Positions 11,301-18,249 of a stretch of 56,924 bases of DNA are shown piece by piece. The stretch lies in assembly GCA_015654835.1 (NCBI GenBank), contig JAATGG010000134.1, positions 1-56,924 of the forward strand, read 5' to 3'. This DNA is from Terriglobales bacterium (GTDB lineage Bacteria > Acidobacteriota > Terriglobia > Terriglobales > Acidobacteriaceae). Within the stretch, counting starts at the first letter, position 1. Each line of letters opens with the position of its first letter. A model generated the notes under the pieces. The model made no database searches. It was not told where the DNA came from and was given only the letters and a program-made list of their open reading frames with translations. A program made the position numbers and the translations under genes.

Positions 11301-12405
11301 CGCTTCAGGCAATATGCCGGTCGGTCTGCAACACGGCAATGGCATTCTTACGCTGACAAATGAGCGAATCAATATCAGTAAATTTCAGGGCACAGTCGGT
11401 GGAGGAACGGTCACGGCGCAAGGGGGAGTCGCCTACCGCCCTGGTGTTCAGTTCGATCTCGGTCTGGCAGCGAAAGGAATACGCATCCTCTACCCTCAAG
11501 GCATGCGAGAGAGTGTCGATGCAAATCTGAGGCTGGCAGGATCGACGGAAAATGCAGTTCTTGGCGGCTCGGTCAATATCGCGGATCTATCGTTTACTCC
11601 CGCGTTCGATCTCTCGAGTTTCATTCGTCAATTTTCAGGCGGAGTCATTTCTCCGCCCTCGCGAGGATTCGGTCAGAACCTTCAGCTTAATCTGGCCGTG
11701 CACTCCACAAACAATGTGAATCTCGTCAGCAGAACACTGAGCATGAATGGTTCAGCGAACCTTCAAGTGCGTGGAACCGCGTCGCAGCCTGTCATCCTGG
11801 GCCGGGTCAATCTTACCGGCGGAGATATCATCATGAACGGTGACAGGTTTCTGTTGACGGGCGGAACGGTGCAATTCGTCAATCCATCTGAAACCCAGCC
11901 CGTCGTGAATCTCACGCTCAGCACTACCATTCAGCAGTACAACATCAATCTACGTTTCAACGGTCCGGTTGACCAGTTGCGTACGCAGTACAGCTCCGAC
12001 CCCGCGCTGCCTTCGGCCGATATCATCAACCTTCTGGCTTTCGGCCAGACCACGGAAGCCGCAGCCAATTCCGCTACTCCTGCGGATCAGGCCGCTGAAT
12101 CGTTAGTGGCATCGCAAGTGTCAAGTCAAGTTACAAGCCGCGTCTCTAAGATCGCCGGTATCTCGCAACTCTCGATTAATCCGGTGCTGGCTGGCAGCAG
12201 CAGTCAAGGTCCTCCAGGGGCGAACATCACCATTCAACAGAGAGTCACCGGGAATCTATTCGTTACCTTTTCGACCAATGTTGCTTCTACCCAAAGCCAG
12301 ACTATTCAGGGTCAATATCAGCTTTCACCGCGCGTTGCAGTGAGCGCAACGCGCGATCCCAATGGAGGTTTCGCTGTCGATACGTTGATCAAGAAAACCT
12401 GGTAG
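8338..12405 (+). CDS. tamB: Translocation and assembly module TamB-like protein (AsmA/DUF490 superfamily)
   Basis: 1355 aa. An N-terminal signal-anchor helix (about residues 22-50, LLKIVAWISAVFTVLFLIV) is followed by more than 1200 residues of repetitive beta-rich sequence typical of the bridge-like AsmA/TamB proteins. The C-terminal 350 residues carry the DUF490 signature region (GGDIIMNG...LTGGTVQFVNP and a DIINLLAFGQTT-type stretch) that contacts the Omp85 partner. TamB spans the periplasm and is linked to outer-membrane protein assembly and phospholipid transport. ATG at 8338 follows GGAAGA with good spacing, and the gene lies 11 nt after the Omp85 gene, so the two are surely co-transcribed. 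It ends 12 nt from a convergent GH15 gene. Confidence 0.9.
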   Translation: MNTSLPPPDSDSPSKSRRLKQRQLLLKIVAWISAVFTVLFLIVTVALVALLNSTRVHNYLLDTLQKQASDSLGVRARLQNFTVHLSSLSVDLYGLTVDGANPYPNPPVLQVRHAQAGIRVVSILQRSWYLNSVQIDNPVVQIFVDDRGVSNIPKLKSHGNTGNNTSVFDLGIRHAVLDHGEVYYNNQPSSLAVDLHDLKFRASFNSLLQKYSGRLGYADGHLTYGSVRPLSHNLDLEFDATPTTFHLTRARVTGGASSIALSATVNNYDHPLVQAQYDALVDGAQMAEVLHNSSVPVGLIRAIGSMQYQQAANRSILESLAVNGQLTSRQLTVRTPSVRAEINNLAAHYSLANGQAALRDFRANLLGGALTANGTMTNLGGDSHSQMTAVLHGVSLAQVRQALGRTAAPAGISLTGALNASATAAWGKTLADLVVHTDATINGQVTRAHAVKQTPGSGVVNASGATAAPAAISVESAIHAVYTARNHQLALIKSYLRTPQTDVTMDGVVGDRSSLVLRLQANDLREVSTIVDLFRMPSPGHSLQPLDLSGTVSFQGSIQGSTASPHLTGQLTALNLSVNGTAWKVLRAGIDANPSQINLQNADLEPASRGRITFNADVGLTRWSFTNNSPVRVQLNASQMNIADLAKLTGQQIPVAGILNANVNIHGSELNPVGDGNLSLTRMTAYEEPVNSVKLKFSGTGDEAHGDLVIQLPAGDIQSNVSIRPKQRTYTAQLTSSGIRLDKLQALKAKNIDAVGMLALNAKGQGSFDNPQLNATIQIPSLTIRNQKITGINLQMNVAEHVANATLSSSAANTSIQAKARVILSGDYLADASLDTQGIPLQPLLATYAPGQAISGQTELHATLHGPLKNRNLLEAHVTIPVLKMAYNNNIQLAAVAPIHIDYKNGVIELQRTAIRGTDMDLQLQGSIPTYGGGKMSLLLLGTVNLQLAQLFSPDVISSGELKFHINSYGASSGPSLGGEIDIVDANFASGNMPVGLQHGNGILTLTNERINISKFQGTVGGGTVTAQGGVAYRPGVQFDLGLAAKGIRILYPQGMRESVDANLRLAGSTENAVLGGSVNIADLSFTPAFDLSSFIRQFSGGVISPPSRGFGQNLQLNLAVHSTNNVNLVSRTLSMNGSANLQVRGTASQPVILGRVNLTGGDIIMNGDRFLLTGGTVQFVNPSETQPVVNLTLSTTIQQYNINLRFNGPVDQLRTQYSSDPALPSADIINLLAFGQTTEAAANSATPADQAAESLVASQVSSQVTSRVSKIAGISQLSINPVLAGSSSQGPPGANITIQQRVTGNLFVTFSTNVASTQSQTIQGQYQLSPRVAVSATRDPNGGFAVDTLIKKTW

Positions 12406-12417
12406 CAGGCGGCGATT

Positions 12418-14217
12418 TTAACGGCTCATGTGTCGATGCGCCCGCTCGCGTACATTCGCTCCGTCTTCGAGGTCGAATGCCGCATTGACTAGGGCAATAT
12501 GCGAGAAGGCCTGAGGAAAGTTGCCGACTAGCCGCTTGCGCTCTACGTCGTATTCCTCTGACAGCAATCCGAGGTCGTTGCGCAGAGTCAGCAATCGCTC
12601 GAACAGCGCCTTGGCGTCCTGCAGGCGGCCAATAGCTTTCAGGCTGCTCACCATCCAGAAGCTGCATGCTAGAAATACGCCTTCGCCCGGTGGCAGGCCG
12701 TCCTGCATTCTCGATGTGTCGTAGCGCAGCACAAATCCGTCTGGCATAAGTTCGCGCTCAATTGCCTCCACAGTCGATTTCACCCGCAAATCGCTGCCCG
12801 GCAGAAATCCAACCACGGGCATCAGCAGCAGCGCCGCATCCAATTGATCCGATCCATAAGCTTGCACAAAGCTGTTCTTGGTTTCGCTGAAAGCTTTCGC
12901 ACAAATCTCTCGATGGATTGTGTCTCGCATCGTCTTCCACCTTTCGACAGGTGCTTTGTACTTCAATTGCTCCGCCAGCAGAACCGCACGATCGAATGCT
13001 ACCCATGCCATCATCTTCGAGTAAGTGAATTGTTGCGGACCGCCGCGTGTTTCCCATATTCCTTCGTCCGGCTGCTGCCATATCGTCTCCAGATGTTCCA
13101 TCAACTGGACAAGCACCCGGAAATCAAGCTCGGAGTGGCGCCCCATGCTGTGCTGAGCATGAAAGAAAGAGTCCAGCACCTCTCCATAAATATCGAGTTG
13201 CACCTGCATCGACGCAGCATTGCCGATCCGTACCGGCATCGAATTTTCATACCCGGGCAGCCACCGAATCTCCCACTCCACAAGCTGCCGCTCACCCTTG
13301 AGCCCATACATGATCTGCACTTGGTCGGGACTTCCTGCAAGTGCACGAATGAGCCAATCCTGCCACGCTGCTGCCTCTTCGAAATACCCTCCATTCGTCA
13401 GCGCCAGCAATGTGAATGTCGTGTCGCGCAACCAGCAATAGCGGTAGTCCCAGTTGCGTACGCCGCCGAGCGCCTCCGGCAAAGAAGTGGTTACAGCCGC
13501 CACCACGCCGCCTGTTGGTCGAAAGGTCATCGCCTTCAATGTGATCAACGACCGCTCTACTACATCGCGATAACTGCCTTCGTACTTCAGCCGTCCGCTC
13601 CACTGCCGCCAAAAATCGTCCGTGTCTTCAAGCGCCTGTTCTGCTTCAATGTCCCTAGGGCCGTTCTTATAGGAGGTTCCATAACTCAGTGTGAAAGCGA
13701 GGTGCTCGCCCTCGCCCACGGTGAATTCCGCAACCGTCTTTAGATTCTCTCCGTGCAACGGAACCGGTGCGTGCAGAACAGCAAGGTTCGGGCCGGCAAT
13801 CGCGCGTACTCCATCTGCTGTGCGTGTCACCCACGGCACCGTTCGCCCAAAGTCGAAGCGCAGAGCTAGTTCCATACGCAGTCCCAGTTTTCCGCGTAGG
13901 CCTTCAACGATGCGAATGATATGGGAGTTGCTTGCACGGACCGGCATGAAATCGATCAGCCGTATCGTCCCATCCGCATGTTCAAACGTCGTCTCCAAAA
14001 TCAGCGTGTGGTCGCGATAGCGTCTCGTCGTTTTCCACGTTTCATCTGTCGGTGCTATCTTCCAATAGCCGTTTTCTTCCGTTCCCAACAAAGCGGCAAA
14101 GCATGCATCGGACGAGAAATCGGGCCAGCATAGCCAGTCGATGGAACCATTCGTATCCACCAGCGCTGCGGTTTCGCAGTCGCCGATCAGGGCATAGTCT
14201 TCAATCTTCGCGGCCAT
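12418..14217 (-). CDS. Glycoside hydrolase family 15 protein (glucoamylase/trehalase-like)
   Basis: 599 aa, the usual length for the bacterial GH15 group that includes cytoplasmic trehalases and glucoamylase-like enzymes. The N-terminal beta-sandwich opens with KIEDYALIGDCETAALV and SIDWLCWPDF, followed by the (alpha/alpha)6 barrel with GGVRNWDYRYCWLRDTTF and GIWETRGGPQQFTYSKMMAW, signature stretches of this family. There is no signal peptide, so it probably acts in the cytoplasm on trehalose or alpha-glucans; the substrate cannot be decided from sequence. ATG 14217 has an AGGTGA ribosome binding site about 10 nt upstream. The gene is convergent with the tamB-like gene. Confidence 0.92.
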   Translation of the reverse strand: MAAKIEDYALIGDCETAALVDTNGSIDWLCWPDFSSDACFAALLGTEENGYWKIAPTDETWKTTRRYRDHTLILETTFEHADGTIRLIDFMPVRASNSHIIRIVEGLRGKLGLRMELALRFDFGRTVPWVTRTADGVRAIAGPNLAVLHAPVPLHGENLKTVAEFTVGEGEHLAFTLSYGTSYKNGPRDIEAEQALEDTDDFWRQWSGRLKYEGSYRDVVERSLITLKAMTFRPTGGVVAAVTTSLPEALGGVRNWDYRYCWLRDTTFTLLALTNGGYFEEAAAWQDWLIRALAGSPDQVQIMYGLKGERQLVEWEIRWLPGYENSMPVRIGNAASMQVQLDIYGEVLDSFFHAQHSMGRHSELDFRVLVQLMEHLETIWQQPDEGIWETRGGPQQFTYSKMMAWVAFDRAVLLAEQLKYKAPVERWKTMRDTIHREICAKAFSETKNSFVQAYGSDQLDAALLLMPVVGFLPGSDLRVKSTVEAIERELMPDGFVLRYDTSRMQDGLPPGEGVFLACSFWMVSSLKAIGRLQDAKALFERLLTLRNDLGLLSEEYDVERKRLVGNFPQAFSHIALVNAAFDLEDGANVRERAHRHMSR

Positions 14218-14632
14218 TTGTGTGTTGTGTCACCTGGAAAATTTTGTTTCGTTCTGTCATGTTTTAGATGCGGACAATCGCATTTGGCAGCAGGCTGTTT
14301 CTCAGAACGTGAGTAATGCTATGTCCGGGGTCGCTCTTTGCTCGAAGTGCCGCTCCATTCATTCCCCTTGTGGCTGCATCGAGTTGCGGCGCTGGCGGAA
14401 CGTCGTCCACGAATTGCTCGTGCAAGCTACCGTTTGAGACTGTTCCGTCTGCGATTGGTCATGGCCTTGCCGAAGTTTTCCTCCGGTGAAAGAGCCCTCA
14501 TTTTCTGCAGCACCCGGCTGAACGGGCCGTCGATGCCCTACCTTCTTGCGCAGATTGCCCCCCCCCGGCATCTCATCCTGCAATTGCCCAAGCCCCGCCC
14601 AAAAGGGGTAAAATCCCAGCAGGGCGACAGTC
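14218..14632. other. Non-coding gap between divergent genes, with a C9 tract
   Basis: 415 nt between the start of the GH15 gene and a small membrane-protein gene. Open frames here have poor codon bias and no ribosome binding sites, and I treat them as chance. A run of nine C lies at 14558-14566. Promoters for both flanking genes must lie here, but I cannot place a convincing -35/-10 pair. Confidence 0.6.
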
Positions 14633-15037
14633 TTGAACCGCACCCCAATTTCGAGCTGGCAACGCATCAACCCATTCGCCTATGTGGGTCGGCTCTGTGC
14701 GTGGCTGAGCCGGCTTCTGTTGATCCTAACGGCCATTGAGTTCGTCACCATGCCCCTCACGCAGCACCTCTGGACCTGGGATCATTTCCTGCGTGGCGGC
14801 CAGGACTTTGAGTCCAGCCTGCTCATCATCGTGGTCTCCCTCTGCCTGGTGCTTGTGCTCGCTCATCATTGCCAGCGCGGCGTGGATTGGTTGCTCGCCT
14901 TGCAGCGATTGTTTCTGCCCATCTTTCCTGACAACAGATTGCGCGCCATGCCTCCAGCCGGGGCTCTTACAGCTTTCGTGCGCGAGCGGATGAGTAGTCC
15001 GGTTTTAGATATCTATAATCTCCCTCTTCAAATCTGA
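14633..15037 (+). CDS. Small membrane protein of unknown function
   Basis: 134 aa with a TTG start preceded by AGCAGGG at about 8 nt. Two clear hydrophobic helices (about residues 20-42 and 63-80, the second rich in Leu/Ile/Val) are separated by a polar loop containing TWDHFLRGGQDFES. The C-terminus is amphipathic and basic. I recognise no family; the length, two-helix layout and codon pattern favour a real gene. It lies 96 nt upstream of a radical SAM gene on the same strand. Confidence 0.6.
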   Translation: MNRTPISSWQRINPFAYVGRLCAWLSRLLLILTAIEFVTMPLTQHLWTWDHFLRGGQDFESSLLIIVVSLCLVLVLAHHCQRGVDWLLALQRLFLPIFPDNRLRAMPPAGALTAFVRERMSSPVLDIYNLPLQI

Positions 15038-15133
15038 TTCATCCTTTCCGCGGATACCCCGAATAGACGGCTCCCCAGAGCCATTCACGCTCCTCTGACG
15101 AAACATCCCCATTACGTCTGGTGCGGAGAGTCA

Positions 15134-16231
15134 ATGAAAAAATCTGAAGTTATTCACGCGTGGGCCAGAATTTTGGCTGGACGCGCTCCTTCACTGTCCA
15201 TCGAGATCACCAAGGAGTGCCCTTTGCGTTGTCCCGGGTGTTATGCCTTTGACGCCGCGCATCTCGGCGGTTCCGGTGAGCTGCGTCAGCTCTCCGATTT
15301 CAAGGGGCCCCAACTTGTCGCCAAGGTTCTTGCGCTCATCGACGAGCGCAAGCCGCTTCACGTCTCCCTTGTCGGTGGCGATCCCCTCGTGCGCTATCGC
15401 GAATTGGAACTGCTTCTGCCGCAGATCGAAAGTCGCGGCATTCACACCCAAGTTGTCACCAGCGCCTTTAGAGTCATTCCGGCAGCCTGGGCAAAATTCA
15501 AAAAGCTCAACGTTGTCGTATCGATCGACGGCCTGCAGCCGGAGCATGATGCCCGCCGCAAACCCGCCACCTACGACCGCATTCTCAAGAACATCAAAGG
15601 TGCGCGGATCACCATCCACTGCACGATTACTTCGCACATTGCGGAACGCCCCGGATACCTCGACGAATTTCTGCATTTTTGGAGTGCTCAGCCGGAGATC
15701 GCAAAAATATGGTTCAGCCTCTTTACTCCTCAGCGCGGCGCCTCCGATCCTGAAATCCTGACGCCCGCGCAACGTGCCTCCATCATTGCCGACCTGCGCC
15801 ACCTGCGCTTGAAATATCCTGTTGTTGATATGCCGGAATCCGTACTCGGCGAAATGGAGTTTCCTCCGAACAGTCCGGAAGAGTGCATCTTTGCAAGAAC
15901 CACCGAAACGGTTTCTGCGGACCTCCGCACCGAGATTACGCCTTGCCAGTTCGGCGGAAATCCCGATTGCTCGCAGTGCGGCTGCATCGCTTCCATGGGC
16001 CTGGCCGCCGTCGGTCATCACCGCGTTCTGGGCTCCCTTACCGCCGGGCACATCTTCATGGCCTCGGACCGCGTCGGCAAAGGTTGGAGGTCTCTGCAGA
16101 GAGCCCTCTTACCCAAACCCGCAGTCCCCCAAGTTACTTCCCCATTCAACATACTTGAACCTGAGTGCTGCCAACAGACAACTATTGAAAGGTCCTGGAG
16201 AGGAGAAGACAATGATCGATCACGATCGTAG
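15134..16231 (+). CDS. Radical SAM protein
   Basis: 365 aa. The AdoMet-radical [4Fe-4S] motif CPLRCPGCY (CX3CX2C, about residues 29-36) is followed by the glycine-rich strand LVGGDPL and a SIDGL strand, as in the SPASM-related radical SAM barrel. A second cysteine group near residues 275-285 (PCQFGGNPDCSQCGC) could bind an auxiliary cluster. The substrate is unknown. ATG 15134 follows GGAGAG. The 3' end overlaps the class II aldolase gene by 20 nt, which implies translational coupling and possibly a shared pathway. It is not HpnH-like at its N-terminus. Confidence 0.88.
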   Translation: MKKSEVIHAWARILAGRAPSLSIEITKECPLRCPGCYAFDAAHLGGSGELRQLSDFKGPQLVAKVLALIDERKPLHVSLVGGDPLVRYRELELLLPQIESRGIHTQVVTSAFRVIPAAWAKFKKLNVVVSIDGLQPEHDARRKPATYDRILKNIKGARITIHCTITSHIAERPGYLDEFLHFWSAQPEIAKIWFSLFTPQRGASDPEILTPAQRASIIADLRHLRLKYPVVDMPESVLGEMEFPPNSPEECIFARTTETVSADLRTEITPCQFGGNPDCSQCGCIASMGLAAVGHHRVLGSLTAGHIFMASDRVGKGWRSLQRALLPKPAVPQVTSPFNILEPECCQQTTIERSWRGEDNDRSRS

Positions 16232-16877
16232 AACCGAAGATAAGTTGAGACGAGAACTTGTCAAATTTAGTAAGTGGCTCTATCGTCTCGGATTCACACC
16301 CGGCACTTCCGGCAATCTTTCTGTCCGCCTGGATGAACAACGGCTGCTTGCCACTCCCACCGGAACCAGCAAACATCTCATGACGTGTGCGGACATTGTC
16401 CTTGTCGATCTTGATGGGCGGCAGTTGGCAGGAGCCAAAAAGGCGACCAGCGAAATGGGCATGCATCTCGCCATTTACAGGCATCGGCGCGACGTTGAAG
16501 CCGTCATTCACTCCCACCCGCCCATCGCTACTGCGTTCGCCTGCACCGGCCGCGCTCTCGATGAAATGCTCTGTCAAGAGGCGGTCATGACTCTTGGTCC
16601 CGTACCCCTGGCCCGCTATGCAACCACCGGCACCGACGAGGTAGCGGACAGTCTTATTCCTTTTATTCCCGATCATGACGCAATTCTTATGGCTAATCAT
16701 GGCGCAGTTACGTGCGGCGATTCTCTCTTTGATGCCTTTCAGAAAATGGAAACCCTCGAACACCTTGCCCACATCCGGTTGATGGCTCACCAACTGGGCT
16801 CCGTGCGCACCTTGGAAGAAGCACAGGCATTCCACCTTCGTCGCGCCAGGGAGAGGTACGTGCAAAATGCCATGTGA
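16212..16877 (+). CDS. Class II aldolase/adducin-family protein (L-fuculose-phosphate aldolase-like)
   Basis: 221 aa, the family's normal size. The metal site is intact: Glu81, His100 and His102 in the HSHPP motif, and His163 in MANHGAV. The spacing matches that of E. coli FucA (Glu73, His92, His94, His155). GTSGNLSVR near residue 31 is the phosphate-binding loop. Family enzymes cleave or epimerise sugar phosphates using Zn or a similar metal; the substrate is not determined. ATG 16212 is preceded by GGAGAGGAGAAG, an excellent ribosome binding site, and lies inside the end of the radical SAM gene. A longer in-frame ORF upstream is the radical SAM gene read out of frame. Confidence 0.92.
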   Translation: MIDHDRRTEDKLRRELVKFSKWLYRLGFTPGTSGNLSVRLDEQRLLATPTGTSKHLMTCADIVLVDLDGRQLAGAKKATSEMGMHLAIYRHRRDVEAVIHSHPPIATAFACTGRALDEMLCQEAVMTLGPVPLARYATTGTDEVADSLIPFIPDHDAILMANHGAVTCGDSLFDAFQKMETLEHLAHIRLMAHQLGSVRTLEEAQAFHLRRARERYVQNAM

Positions 16878-16991
16878 TTTAGGTATTTATAAACCAGTTC
16901 CAGTCTCTGACCATCCCTTTTTTTGTACTAACATCCCGGCTTCCAGGTTCGGCGCACTCTTGCGCCAACCTGGGATCGATGCAAGTCTAAT

Positions 16992-17058
16992 GTAGATCCC
17001 CATTCTTAGTCGTCGAGTTAGCGGGCTATAAAAGAACCGCCTAAGAATGAGGATCTAC
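16992..17058. repeat. 18-bp inverted repeat with 31-nt spacer between convergent genes
   Basis: Left arm 16992-17009 (GTAGATCCCCATTCTTAG) and right arm 17041-17058 (CTAAGAATGAGGATCTAC) are complementary at 17 of 18 positions. The right arm ends 2 nt before the stop of the nitroreductase gene. It could be a bidirectional transcription terminator, but there is no T-tract on either side. It could also be a small palindromic mobile or REP-like element. Confidence 0.75.
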
Positions 17059-17060
17059 TC

Positions 17061-17843
17061 TTATACCCACTGCACACTCAGCAGATTTCTCGGCGGCACC
17101 AGCTTATACGTGTACTTATGCTCGCCCAGCATGAGCCCGCCATGCACTGCATACCCATCCGGCACGCACAGCGCCTCGCGCAACGGAGCGTGAATACCGG
17201 CCACATGCGTCAAATATCCGGCCCAGCACACGCCCAGTCCGCGAGCCTCTGCCGCTAACTCAAGAAAAGTGAGCGCAATGGCGCAGTCTTGTTTGCCCCA
17301 TGCATAGATTGCAGGCGCACAGGCCATAATGACCGCTGGAGCGCCGCGCAACACGCCGTCATATCCCTGGTCCCATCGCTCCACCATGGCTTCGCCGGTC
17401 CCCGACGCGCGCATCCATTTCATCGTCTCTGCGGAGAGCGCATGTACCTTGGCTCCATCGTCCACGACAATCCAGTGGAGCTTTTGGGAGTTGCTCGCCG
17501 TCGGCGCCCGCCGCGCGATATCCAGCAAATCCTCCAGCGTTTCGCGTGCTACGGGACGATCCTTGAACTCCCGTACCGACCGCCGGTTGATCAGAAAATT
17601 GTCGATCTTCGCGGGATCCGGCAATTCTTTGGCCGCAGGCAAAAACTCTCCCGAGGGCAGCCCGCTATGGGTCAGCGCATCGCAAGCACACACCGCCACG
17701 CAGTGCCCGCAAACAATGCAATGGCTCTCCCCAGACTCTTCGGGAAATCCTTCTTCGTCCAGAGCTAAACTCCGCGACGGGCAAACCGCCACACATGCCC
17801 CTTCTTTCTTGCACAACTCTTTATCCACCGCAATCCGACTCAC
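17061..17843 (-). CDS. Ferredoxin-nitroreductase fusion protein
   Basis: 260 aa from GTG 17843, chosen because AGGGGGA lies about 7 nt upstream; an in-frame GTG at 17873 would add 10 residues. The N-terminal 70 residues form a two-cluster ferredoxin: a first group C-X5-C-X3-CP with Glu where the second Cys of a standard C-X2-C-X2-C-X3-C set would be, then a complete CIVCGHCVAVC set. The C-terminal 175 residues are an FMN nitroreductase fold (NRRSVREF...ARRAPTASN and LGVCWAGYLTH). The enzyme probably passes electrons from a low-potential donor through the clusters to FMN. The substrate is unknown. Confidence 0.9.
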   Translation of the reverse strand: MSRIAVDKELCKKEGACVAVCPSRSLALDEEGFPEESGESHCIVCGHCVAVCACDALTHSGLPSGEFLPAAKELPDPAKIDNFLINRRSVREFKDRPVARETLEDLLDIARRAPTASNSQKLHWIVVDDGAKVHALSAETMKWMRASGTGEAMVERWDQGYDGVLRGAPAVIMACAPAIYAWGKQDCAIALTFLELAAEARGLGVCWAGYLTHVAGIHAPLREALCVPDGYAVHGGLMLGEHKYTYKLVPPRNLLSVQWV

Positions 17844-18249
17844 AGCCTGTCCCCCTTGGAATCCCCTGCCCACTGCCGAAGATCTTTGCCCGCAGTCTAC
17901 TCCCCTTCACGAAATAGAAAAGTGATAGTGAACATGCTAACTTCGGCTGAGAGACAGAGTAAGTCGAGGAAACAGCTTATAAATAGTTTGTAATTGGCCG
18001 GGAAACAGCATCATATTGAAACTCGTGTCGAACTAGGTCGATGCCTTTATAAGAAACAAAGAGACACGCAAAGAGCCAATTCGATGCTATTTGCCCAGCT
18101 CACGTATTGGTAAAAGCCCGCGAGCTTCCGAAGTGCTATAGGCGTTCTCTTATAGCTGTAGAGGAATTGAATTCGTGACCGCAGAGTGGCGCTTTCCTCA
18201 AGAAAGCACCACCCGCAGGTCCCTGGAATACCTCAATAGGAGAGCTATG
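17844..18249. other. Intergenic region, nothing recognised
   Basis: 406 nt between the start of the nitroreductase gene and the end of der, both read leftward. It is more AT-rich than its neighbours. I see no gene, tRNA or convincing terminator; the promoter for the nitroreductase gene should lie in its left part. Confidence 0.5.

Noticed and set aside
14338-14739. 134-codon plus-strand ORF upstream of the radical SAM gene
   Set aside because: Pro/Arg-rich composition, no ribosome binding site, crosses a C9 run and overlaps the better-supported membrane-protein frame.
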